From positions 1-36,514 of the forward strand of contig CAJXLA010000017.1 of assembly GCA_913055795.1 (NCBI GenBank): a DNA stretch of 36,514 nucleotides, read 5' to 3'. Shown here one piece after another: positions 1 through 8,255 of this stretch (position 1 is its first letter; every line of letters starts with the position of its first letter). The translations under genes and the position numbers were made by a program. The stretch comes from an uncultured Alcanivorax sp. GTDB taxonomy: Bacteria > Pseudomonadota > Gammaproteobacteria > Pseudomonadales > Alcanivoracaceae. The notes beneath the pieces are model-generated. The model made no database searches, had not been told where the DNA came from, and was given only the letters and a program-made list of their open reading frames with translations.

Positions 1-1
1 C

Positions 2-97
2 ACCCTGCTTACTCCCAACCCGACCGTGGTCGAAACGGCTATCGCCCGGCCCACTTGGCGCGCGTCGGGGCTGGCCGATGTCCTAACCAGCCGGTAA
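2..97 (+). CDS. C-terminal end of a second RecD-like exonuclease V alpha subunit (5' end outside window)
   Basis: Frame 2 reads TLLTPNPTVVETAIARPTWRASGLADVLTSR*, aligning to the end of the RecD at 19161..21095 (TLLSPNPAVVENAIARPTWRASGLAEQL*), 22/25 identical residues before the tails diverge. Confidence 0.75.
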   Translation, partial: TLLTPNPTVVETAIARPTWRASGLADVLTSR

Positions 98-967
98 TGA
101 CGCACGTGAGCAGTACTGATGCTATGCTGTCTCAAACACTGCACATCCGAGACAAAGCAAGAGTAGAAGTTGCGTGGTCTCTCAGCTTTAGTGCAGTGTT
201 TCGTAAAACGCTTGTCCGGCTACTATCGGGTGGTCCGGGATTGTTGCAACCGGTTCCTACTGATCGTCTTCGACAGGCCGAGGCCACCCTGAAACCGCTC
301 GACCAGAAACCAAACCCGGGTCATAATTGACCGCCAAGCCCTGTAGGTACGGGTCTGGATGAGCCTTTTTCGGGCATAGCTTATTCCCCGGTAACAGGGC
401 GCTACAGGGGCTTTATCAAGTCCTGGAGGGCATCGAACCGAAGCCCTCACCGTACCAGATTGGCTTGGGGGTACCTGAGGGGGTACATGGCGCTTTCACA
501 TTGGACTTTTCCGAGGAATTCCGGGGACTTGAGCGCCGAATGTGAGTGTCCCCCTCGGCACCATTTCACTCCCTACATCCACCCGTAGTCTGCCGGGACC
601 GGGTTATTCCGGCGCATTCGGGCCGACCGTCGCGATCTCTCCCGCTGGCCGTGCAACGGAACAGCCCCTACCTTCAGGTTGATGCGAAGACCGTGCGGCT
701 CCCGCAAGGCCGGATTGCCCGGTTCTGCCTCCGACGATATCGAATCGGGTGGGGCCCTGCTCGCCCGATGGCGGAAACGACGGTCGGGAGAGCGATTTCG
801 GGCGCGCGACGGGAGCGTGGCAAAAGCTTCTCGCTCTTCCATGCCTCATGCCATGGCCGGTCATTCCCGGGCCGGGTTACCGGGCCAGGATCACGGCGCA
901 GCGACCGCAGTACTCCCCCCGTCCTCCTGTCTCCCTGTTACCAGGGCCTCTTGCATTATTATAAGTA

Positions 968-999
968 TATGCTAATTTAGCGCATACTAATTTAGCATA
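968..999. promoter_or_regulatory. Imperfect 32-bp palindrome TATGCTAATTTAGCGCATACTAATTTAGCATA, putative ArsR-family operator
   Basis: Outer arms TATGCTAA/TTAGCATA; two copies of CTAATTTAG 15 bp apart; core TTTAG-N6-CTAAT also found upstream of the rhodanese gene; ends 16 bp before the MMPL ATG. Confidence 0.6.
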
Positions 1000-1015
1000 G
1001 TTGGGAGATCCGGAC

Positions 1016-3622
1016 ATGGGACGCCTCATTGCGCGCTTCAGCATGCGCCACCGGTGGTGGGTTTTCGGTGTGACCCTCGCCATCGTCGTGGCCACGGGGT
1101 TGCTGATTCCGCGGCTGACCATCGACACCGACCCGGAAAACATGCTGCCGGCCGATCAGCCGGACCGGGTCGAGCATAACCGTATCCAGGAGCGTTTCGA
1201 TCTCCATGACATGATCGTCGTGGGCGTGGTCAATGAGCAGCACCCGGAAGGCATCTTCAACCCGCAATCACTGAGCGCTCTCTATCAACTGTCAGAGTCC
1301 ATCGAGGACATTGAGGGCGTGATTGAGCAGGACATGCTCTCGCTGGCCACCATCGACAATGTCGAGCAGGTCAGTCCGGGCACCATCAGCTTCGACTGGA
1401 TGATGTCCGAGCCGCCGTCCACCCAGGCCGAAGCGGACAGCATCCGTCGCGCCATTCAGGATCTGCCCATGTTCTACGGCACCCTGGTGGCCGAAACCGA
1501 CCAGGCCGCGGGCATTTTCGTGCCCATTGAAAGCAAGGACGAAAGCCACCGCATCGCCACCGAGATCCAGGGCATCATTGATGAGCTGGACAGCAATGAC
1601 GATTTTCATATCACCGGCCAGCCCGTGGCGCAGGACACCTTCGGCGTGGAGATGTTTCAGCAGATGGCCATCTCCGCCCCGCTGGCGGGCCTGCTCATCT
1701 TCCTGTTGATGCTGTACTTCTTCCGCAGCCTTCCGCTGGTGGTGGCACCCATGCTGCTGGCCATGGCTACCGTTATCACCGCCATGGGCCTGCTCATCGG
1801 CATGGGCTACACCGTGCACATCATGAGCTCCATGATCCCCATCTTTCTCATGCCCATCGCGGTGGTGGACTCGATCCATGTGCTGTCCAGCTTTGCCGAC
1901 CGTTGCCGCGCCGGCGACGACAAGCAGCTTGTCATGGCGGAGGTTATTCAGAGTCTCTACAAGCCTTTGATCTTTACCAGCCTGACCACTTCCGTGGGTT
2001 TTGCGTCGCTGATGCTCACGCCCATTCCGCCGGTGCAGATATTCGGTGCCTTCGTGGCCATTGGTGTGCTCTTCGCTATCGTGCTTTCGCTCACTTTCCT
2101 GCCCGCCTTCGTCGCCGCGTTGCCACAGAAAACCGTGGACGGCATGGTGAGCCGCGTGCGCACACACGAGGAGTCGGGGAAGGGAGCCGATTGCCGGCTC
2201 TGCCGCTTCATGTCCGCCACCGGCCGCTTCGCGACCCGACACGCTACCCCCTTGCTGGTCACCTTTGCCGGGCTGGTCGTGGTGGCGGTCTACGGCATCA
2301 ACCAGATCTATATCAACGACAACCCCACGCGCTGGTTCAAGGAGGATCACCGCATCCGGGTCGCGGACCGCGTGCTCAATGAGCATTTCGCGGGCACATA
2401 CGAGGCCTACATCGTTCTTGAACAGACCCGGGTGGGGGATCTGATGGCGACGCTCAACGAGCGCGCCGAGCCGGTTCTCGACCAGGCGGCCGAGGACGGC
2501 CACGCCATCCGCAAGGACTGGAGCCGAATCCTGGAGCAATCGCGCTCGGGCAATACCGAAAACGAGGTCGGCGCGACCCTCGACGAACTGATGTTCGCGC
2601 TGGAAGACCAGTCCTTCAACGCGCCCCGTGACCAGGCCCAATACTGGGACGAGCTGCTGTCCATCACCGAGCGCATCCGCAGCGAAGCGCAATACTTCCA
2701 GAAGCCCGAAGCACTTCGGTACATGGACAACATGCAGACATGGCTGGAAGAACGCGATCACGTGGGCAAGTCCAGCTCGCTGGCCGATCTGGTACAAACC
2801 ATCAATCGCGAACTGGTCAGCGGTGAACCGCAAGACTACCGCATCCCCGACCGGCCGTCCGGTGTAGCCCAGACCATTCTCAGTTATCAGAGCTCGCACC
2901 GGCCCGAGGATCTCTGGCACTTCGTGAGTGAAGACTACGAGGAGGCCAGTATCTGGCTACAATTGCCCAGTGGCGACAACCGCGCCATGCAATCCGTGGT
3001 GGATGCGGTGGAGCAGTACAAGGACAACCACCCCTTGCCCGAAGGCGTGGACATGACCTGGGGCGGCTCCACCTATATCAACCTGGTCTGGCAGGGCGAG
3101 ATGGTGGAAGGCATGAGAGCGGCCCTGCTGTCCGCCTCGGTCTTCGTGCTTGCCATGATGATCCTGCTGTTCCGTTCGTTCGTCTTCGGTGTGCTGGCTG
3201 TTTTGCCCCTGACCCTGACCATCGCGCTGATCTACGGCGTCATGGGTCTGATCGGCAAGCCCTACGACATGCCGGTAGCTGTCCTGTCGTCGCTCAGCCT
3301 GGGCCTTTCGGTGGACTTCGCCATCCACTTCATCCAGCGCTTGCGCGCCGAGGCCGCCGAAACCGGCAACTGGCGCCAGGCTATAGACGCGGTATTCGAG
3401 GAACCGGCTCGGGCCATCACGCGCAACGCCATCGTGATCTCGCTGGGCTTTTTGCCGCTGCTGGCCGCGCCGCTGGTGCCCTACATCACGGTGGGCATCT
3501 TCCTGGCGAGCATCATGGCCCTGTCCGCCGTGGTAACGCTGCTGATGCTGCCGGCCATTCTGCGCGCAATTCCAAGCCTGTTCTTCGGACGCGAGATCGC
3601 GCGAGCCACACGCCAGGAGTGA
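1016..3622 (+). CDS. MMPL/RND-superfamily exporter
   Basis: About 870 aa with two repeats of TM-rich segments (e.g. SLPLVVAPMLLAMATVITAMGLLIGMGYTVHIMSSMIPIFLMPIAVVDSIHVL and the C-terminal LSLGLSVDFAIHFIQRLR). ATG at 1016 has GGGAG upstream; the ORF track start at 1001 is a TTG. Confidence 0.9.
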   Translation: MGRLIARFSMRHRWWVFGVTLAIVVATGLLIPRLTIDTDPENMLPADQPDRVEHNRIQERFDLHDMIVVGVVNEQHPEGIFNPQSLSALYQLSESIEDIEGVIEQDMLSLATIDNVEQVSPGTISFDWMMSEPPSTQAEADSIRRAIQDLPMFYGTLVAETDQAAGIFVPIESKDESHRIATEIQGIIDELDSNDDFHITGQPVAQDTFGVEMFQQMAISAPLAGLLIFLLMLYFFRSLPLVVAPMLLAMATVITAMGLLIGMGYTVHIMSSMIPIFLMPIAVVDSIHVLSSFADRCRAGDDKQLVMAEVIQSLYKPLIFTSLTTSVGFASLMLTPIPPVQIFGAFVAIGVLFAIVLSLTFLPAFVAALPQKTVDGMVSRVRTHEESGKGADCRLCRFMSATGRFATRHATPLLVTFAGLVVVAVYGINQIYINDNPTRWFKEDHRIRVADRVLNEHFAGTYEAYIVLEQTRVGDLMATLNERAEPVLDQAAEDGHAIRKDWSRILEQSRSGNTENEVGATLDELMFALEDQSFNAPRDQAQYWDELLSITERIRSEAQYFQKPEALRYMDNMQTWLEERDHVGKSSSLADLVQTINRELVSGEPQDYRIPDRPSGVAQTILSYQSSHRPEDLWHFVSEDYEEASIWLQLPSGDNRAMQSVVDAVEQYKDNHPLPEGVDMTWGGSTYINLVWQGEMVEGMRAALLSASVFVLAMMILLFRSFVFGVLAVLPLTLTIALIYGVMGLIGKPYDMPVAVLSSLSLGLSVDFAIHFIQRLRAEAAETGNWRQAIDAVFEEPARAITRNAIVISLGFLPLLAAPLVPYITVGIFLASIMALSAVVTLLMLPAILRAIPSLFFGREIARATRQE

Positions 3623-3657
3623 ATCGGACATCAACGAAAACGCAGAGGAGAATCGCG

Positions 3658-4473
3658 ATGAAAAACAGAGTACTTCGCACCCTAGTGATCGGGCTGGGCC
3701 TGGCGGCAACCGCGTTCGCGCCGGCAGCCAGTGCACAGGACAGACCCTCGACCATGGAAATCGTGAAACGGGCCAACCAGGCATCCTTTTACGCCGGTGA
3801 CGACGGACGGACCGAGGCGCGGATGCGCATCGTGGGCAGTAGCGGCCGGGAACAGGTCCGCCAGTTCACCATGCTGCGCCGCGATGGCGACCAGGGCCGC
3901 CAGCAGTACCTGGTGGTCTTCAGCCGTCCCGCCGACGTGCGCGGCACCGTCTTTCTGGTGGAAAAGAACCCGGGTGCGGATGACAACCGCTGGCTCTACC
4001 TGCCCGGTCTGGATCTGGTTCGCCGCATCGCCCCGGGCGACAAGCGCACCAGCTTCGTGGGCTCGCACGTCTATTACGAGGACGTCTCCGGCCGCGATAT
4101 CCAGGCGGATGAACACGAGTTGATCGAAACCACGGACGAACACTACGTCGTACGCAGCACGCCCAAAGACCCGGACAGTGTGGAGTTCGCGTATTTCGAC
4201 ACACGCATTGACCGGGACACGTTCCTGCCCATGGAGAGTGAATACGTGAATGCCGACGGCAAGATCTACCGCCGCATGAAGATCGAGGAGGTCAAGGAGA
4301 TCGACGGCTACCCCACGGGCGTGCGTATGCGCATGGAGGATGTCGCGAACGGCGGCCATACGCTGGTGCAGTTCCGGTACAACGCTTATGACCTGGGCAT
4401 TCCGGAATCCGTGTTCAGCGAACGTTCGCTGCGCAATCCGCCGCGGGAATGGCTCCAGCGTCCGGAACGGTAA
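3658..4473 (+). CDS. Outer membrane lipoprotein-sorting protein (LolA-like fold)
   Basis: Signal peptide; NRWLYLPGLDLVRRIAPGDKRTSFVGSHVYYEDVSGRD motif typical of this family; follows the MMPL exporter; RBS AGGAG before the ATG at 3658. Confidence 0.85.
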   Translation: MKNRVLRTLVIGLGLAATAFAPAASAQDRPSTMEIVKRANQASFYAGDDGRTEARMRIVGSSGREQVRQFTMLRRDGDQGRQQYLVVFSRPADVRGTVFLVEKNPGADDNRWLYLPGLDLVRRIAPGDKRTSFVGSHVYYEDVSGRDIQADEHELIETTDEHYVVRSTPKDPDSVEFAYFDTRIDRDTFLPMESEYVNADGKIYRRMKIEEVKEIDGYPTGVRMRMEDVANGGHTLVQFRYNAYDLGIPESVFSERSLRNPPREWLQRPER

Positions 4474-4489
4474 GACAACGACCGAGGCA

Positions 4490-5812
4490 ATGATGATGCG
4501 CTTTGATTATTACAAAAGGCATGCCCGAACCCGACTTGCCCTGCTGGCCGGGCTGGTCCTGCTCCCGCTCGCCAGCGTTGCCCAGGACGATGCCTGGGGG
4601 GACGACCCCTGGGCAAGCGAGAACGTCTCGCCCTGGTCCTGGTACGGCTTTGTCGAGGGCGCGGCCGGTGTGCGCACCGACGAAAACCCGCTCATCGACG
4701 AGGACATGCCCCTGGGCGAGCTACGCCTGCAAGTCGAAGGCGAATATCAGGGCGATGGCGCCACCTGGGACTTCAAGCTCGACGGTATCGCCGACGGTGT
4801 GGAAGACGACTTCACGGGCAATGTCCGTGAAGCCAAGGTCAGCTTCACCCTGGGTGAGCGCACCGATGTCCGCGCCGGCCGTCAGATCCTGACCTGGGGC
4901 ACCGGCGATCTGGTCTTTCTCAACGACCTTTTCCCCAAGGACTGGGTCTCCTTCCTGAGCGGCCGGGACCGGGAATACCTCAAGGCCCCGTCGGATGCGA
5001 TCCGTACCAGCTGGTTCGGGGATAATGTCAACGTGGACCTCGCTGTATTGCCTTTCCGGGAACCGGACGTCTACATCGACGGCACAAGGCTGTCGTACTG
5101 GAACCCTCGCGCCGGCCGCCGTGTCGCCGCGCCCCCGAAGCTGCGAACCACCGAGCCCGCCCGCACCGTGGAAAACAGCGAAGCGGCCCTGCGCGTGTAC
5201 GGCATGGCGGGCGATCAGGAATGGGCGGTCTATGGCTACCGTGGCTTCGCCGGTCAGCCGGAAGCTGTGGACACCGATACCGGCCGGCCCACCTTTGCCC
5301 GCCTGGACAGTCTGGGCGCCAGCCTGCGCGGGCCCCTGGGCGATGCGCTCTACAATCTGGAATTCGCGTACCACAACGCGCCCGACGACCCGGACGGCGA
5401 CGACCCGCGGGTGCCCAACGACGAACTGCGTTTTCTAACGGGCTATGAGCGCGAAGCGTTCACCAACTTCAACGTGGGCGTGCAGTATTACCTGGAATGG
5501 ATGCAGGACTACGACGCCTTCCGCGAGACCTACCCCTTCGCCACTGATGAACGGCCGGAGGAAAAGCGCCATGTCGTCACACTGCGCCTGACGTGGCGAC
5601 TGATGCGCGATAATCTGGTGCTGGGCCTGATGAACTTCCATTCCCCCAACGAGGAGGACTCGTTTATCCGTCCCACGGTCGAGTACCGCATCACGGACCA
5701 GCTGTATTTCAATACCGGTGCGAACCTGTTCGAAGGGCAAAGCCCGGCCACTTTTTACGGACAATTTGAACCCGACAGCAGCGTTTATGCCCGGCTGCGG
5801 TATAACTTCTGA
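4490..5812 (+). CDS. Predicted outer-membrane beta-barrel protein (DUF1302/alginate-export-like)
   Basis: Signal peptide ending ASVAQDD; alternating amphipathic strands; C-terminal ...VYARLRYNF ends in an aromatic residue as outer-membrane barrels do; operon position after the MMPL and lipoprotein-sorting genes. Confidence 0.7.
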   Translation: MMMRFDYYKRHARTRLALLAGLVLLPLASVAQDDAWGDDPWASENVSPWSWYGFVEGAAGVRTDENPLIDEDMPLGELRLQVEGEYQGDGATWDFKLDGIADGVEDDFTGNVREAKVSFTLGERTDVRAGRQILTWGTGDLVFLNDLFPKDWVSFLSGRDREYLKAPSDAIRTSWFGDNVNVDLAVLPFREPDVYIDGTRLSYWNPRAGRRVAAPPKLRTTEPARTVENSEAALRVYGMAGDQEWAVYGYRGFAGQPEAVDTDTGRPTFARLDSLGASLRGPLGDALYNLEFAYHNAPDDPDGDDPRVPNDELRFLTGYEREAFTNFNVGVQYYLEWMQDYDAFRETYPFATDERPEEKRHVVTLRLTWRLMRDNLVLGLMNFHSPNEEDSFIRPTVEYRITDQLYFNTGANLFEGQSPATFYGQFEPDSSVYARLRYNF

Positions 5813-5839
5813 CCCACACCGATCGACAGGAGAGCAATC

Positions 5840-6031
5840 ATGACCGTCAACCAGGCCCTTCGATTCATCGCCGGCACCTTTGTGCTCGCGAGCATTCTGC
5901 TGGCCCATTTCCATCACGGCTACTGGCTGTTCTTCACTGGTTTTGTCGCACTGAACCTGATGCAATCGGCATTGACCCAGTGGTGCCCCATGATGACCCT
6001 GCTGCGCAAGGCGGGGCTGCGCGATGCGTGA
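5840..6031 (+). CDS. DUF2892 (YgaP-type) inner membrane protein
   Basis: MTVNQALRFIAGTFVLASILL...WLFFTGFVALNLMQSALTQWCPMMTLLRKAG, typical small DUF2892 sequence. Confidence 0.85.
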   Translation: MTVNQALRFIAGTFVLASILLAHFHHGYWLFFTGFVALNLMQSALTQWCPMMTLLRKAGLRDA

Positions 6032-6120
6032 CGCGCTCACGCAGCGATTCAAACGGCTGAAGGCCAGCGGAAGCGGCTGTCAACCAACCGGAACCTGATC
6101 AGCCATCGGAGGTAACTTCC

Positions 6121-6513
6121 ATGGCACATCCCGTTATCATCGGTGCCGGCATGCCGCTCGCGCTGGAGCAGAGGAAGACCTGCGGCCACAACGCAAGGAT
6201 TACCCGGGTCAGTGCCGTGGATCACTTCCAGTTCGTGCCTTCCAACCCCTGGGGGGCCCTGGGCTGGCGTAAAAGGCCGCGAACGACCACCGTACTGGCT
6301 CCGCCGTTGAAAAAGCGCAAGGTCAACCCGGGGGTAGATACCGTCAGCCACATCGACCCGGACGAACAACGCGTCGAGCCCAACGGTGGCAATAGCCTGG
6401 ACTACGATTATGTCGTGATAACCACCAGGCCCAAAAGCGCCCTGGATGAAATGCCCGGGCTGCCGTCGGGTGCTCTCACAGGGACAGATTCAGCGTTCTC
6501 TGATAGACAATAG
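6121..6513 (+). pseudogene. Truncated sulfide:quinone oxidoreductase-like FAD protein
   Basis: N-terminal third resembles SQR (MAHPVIIGAG..., VSAVDHFQFVPSNPW, LAPPLKK, LDYDYVVITTRPK) but the GxGxxG nucleotide-binding motif is shortened and the protein stops at 130 aa instead of about 400. Confidence 0.75.
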
Positions 6514-6539
6514 CGATCCAACAGTGGAGAAACCCAACA

Positions 6540-6887
6540 ATGTCGTCCCAAAAGCTCAAACACAACAGCATCGCAGGGCTATCCCCCGGGGAAATGGCCA
6601 ACCATGCGGATGAGACGGCCGAGGTGCTCAAATCCATTGCCAACCCCAACCGCCTGATGATCCTCTGTGCCCTGATTGAAGAGGAAAAGACGGTGAGCGC
6701 CATCAACGAGCTGGTGCCGCTCAGTCAATCGGCGCTGTCCCAGCACCTGGCCCGCCTGAGAGCGGAAAACCTGGTCACCACCCGCAAGGAGCGCCAGACG
6801 GTTCACTACAGCATCAGTGATCCCAGGATCGTCGAGCTCATGTCCAACCTGTACGAACTCTACTGCGAACCGCCATCACAGAGCTGA
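6540..6887 (+). CDS. ArsR-family regulator, BigR/SqrR/YgaV-like with two cysteines
   Basis: Winged-helix signature SQSALSQHLARLRAENLVTTRKERQTVHYSI; cysteines in LMILCAL and LYELYCE at positions matching the persulfide-sensing pair of BigR/SqrR. Confidence 0.85.
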   Translation: MSSQKLKHNSIAGLSPGEMANHADETAEVLKSIANPNRLMILCALIEEEKTVSAINELVPLSQSALSQHLARLRAENLVTTRKERQTVHYSISDPRIVELMSNLYELYCEPPSQS

Positions 6888-6912
6888 CCTTTTGCGTCCG
6901 GGCTCTTTTTAT

Positions 6913-6928
6913 TTTAGATTGTGCTAAT
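6913..6928. promoter_or_regulatory. Putative operator TTTAGATTGTGCTAAT (TTTAG-N6-CTAAT)
   Basis: Same inverted half-sites and 6-bp spacer as 976..991 (TTTAGCGCATACTAAT); immediately upstream of the rhodanese gene. Confidence 0.5.
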
Positions 6929-6964
6929 ATATTGATCATTGTACCGCAAAAGAGGTAGTCCACC

Positions 6965-7324
6965 ATGAGTCTCAAGCCCCTTCAGGAACTTGTCGCCGAG
7001 ACCAAGGCCAGTGTTCATTGCCTGAGCCCGGAGGCGGCCGCGGAAGTGTTCAAGGAGGACAGCAACGCCCTGATCATTGATGTGCGCGAGCCCGGCGAAG
7101 TGGCCGAGAAACAGGCCCGGGGCACCATCAATATCCCGCGCGGCGTTCTGGAAATGAAAATCACCGATTACACCATGGATCCGGACTGTCCCATCTATCT
7201 GCACTGCGCCAGCGGTGGCCGGGCCGCGCTGGCCGCGTCCGCGCTGGAGCACATGGGCTTCAACAAGGTCAGCATCCTGGACGCCAACTGTGACGACCTG
7301 ATCACTCACCTGGGCGCATCCTGA
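6965..7324 (+). CDS. Rhodanese-like sulfurtransferase
   Basis: ALIIDVREPGEVAEKQARGTINIPRG and active-site loop LHCASGGRAALAA. Confidence 0.9.
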   Translation: MSLKPLQELVAETKASVHCLSPEAAAEVFKEDSNALIIDVREPGEVAEKQARGTINIPRGVLEMKITDYTMDPDCPIYLHCASGGRAALAASALEHMGFNKVSILDANCDDLITHLGAS

Positions 7325-7372
7325 GGCGGCTGCCCCGGCGGCCCGCCCTGCGCGCTTTCGGGATTCACGGCG

Positions 7373-7579
7373 ATGGCTGATTCCATCCGGCTCAAACGCA
7401 TCCAGGATCCGGTGGCCGCCGGAGACGGCGCACGGATTCTGGTGGACCGGGAACACAACCAGGCCCGGGTCCTGCGCGAAGTATTGCAGCAGGAAATCGC
7501 CGAGGAACAACGCCCGGGCGAAAGCGCTTCACCGGTTTGTTACCGCGGCGATTTTGAAGACAGCGACAACCGAGGCTGA
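7373..7579 (+). pseudogene. DUF488-family remnant with internal deletion
   Basis: N-terminus IRLKRIQDPVAAGDGARILVDR resembles DUF488 N-termini (IRLKRVYDPP..DGYRVLVDR); directly followed by EHNQARVLREVLQQ resembling DUF488 C-termini; the middle is missing. Confidence 0.6.
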
Positions 7580-7697
7580 TGGCCGCAATGTCGCGACATC
7601 ACCTTTGACCCCGCGCGCGAAAACCGGAGACACTGCTGGCATCCACTTTCAGCCATGAAGCCCGAATTCGACCGCCAATGGCCCGGGGAGATACGCC

Positions 7698-8162
7698 ATG
7701 AGTTCCGGAAACAAGGTCCTGTTTGCCCTGTTCACATTCGGCCTGGCGGTTATGGCCCAACCGGTGGCGGCCCGGGATGTCACCACCGAACTGCCCGCCG
7801 AGCTCCGCGCATTGCTGCAGGAAGAAATGGTGCAAATCGACGCGGCCATGAAAAGCATCCATAGCGCCATGATTCGCGGACAGCATCAGGTCGTGCAGGC
7901 AAAAGGACAGGCGATTCATGACAGCTTTATCCTGGAGCAGTCCATGACGCCGGAAAAACGCAAGGCGCTGAAAGCCGCTGTGCCGAAGGCGTTTCTGAAA
8001 CTGGACCAGCAATTCCACCAACTCGCCAGGCAACTTGCGAACAGCGCCGGCGCGCGGAATACCGCGAAACAGCAAGAGATCTTCGCGCAAATGACCCAGG
8101 CCTGTGTTACCTGTCACAGCCGTTACGTCGATGAGCGTTTTGATGGACTCAAGCAGCAGTAA
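7698..8162 (+). CDS. Periplasmic cytochrome c'-like protein with C-terminal CXXCH
   Basis: Signal peptide; helical body; heme motif CVTCHSRYV near the C-terminus. Confidence 0.8.
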   Translation: MSSGNKVLFALFTFGLAVMAQPVAARDVTTELPAELRALLQEEMVQIDAAMKSIHSAMIRGQHQVVQAKGQAIHDSFILEQSMTPEKRKALKAAVPKAFLKLDQQFHQLARQLANSAGARNTAKQQEIFAQMTQACVTCHSRYVDERFDGLKQQ

Positions 8163-8255
8163 CCCGGATCAGACGGTCGTCCAGCTGAACCCGATCAGCT
8201 GGCAAGCTGTTGAAGGCCACCTTTCGTCACTGGACCGGACGGGTACAATGCGCGC

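Noticed and set aside
428-450. tRNA-like T-arm motif (GGTTCGATGCC on the minus strand)
   Set aside because: Explained by a local hairpin GAGGGC...GCCCTC; no D-arm, anticodon arm or acceptor stem found.
546-980. Overlapping ORFs on both strands in the 300..960 region
   Set aside because: Arg/Pro/Ser-rich, mutually overlapping, no recognisable family; possibly decayed mobile DNA but I cannot support a call.
1292-2920. 542-aa minus-strand ORF antisense to the MMPL gene
   Set aside because: GC-rich shadow ORF; His/Gly/Gln-rich low-complexity translation, while the plus strand encodes a clear transporter.
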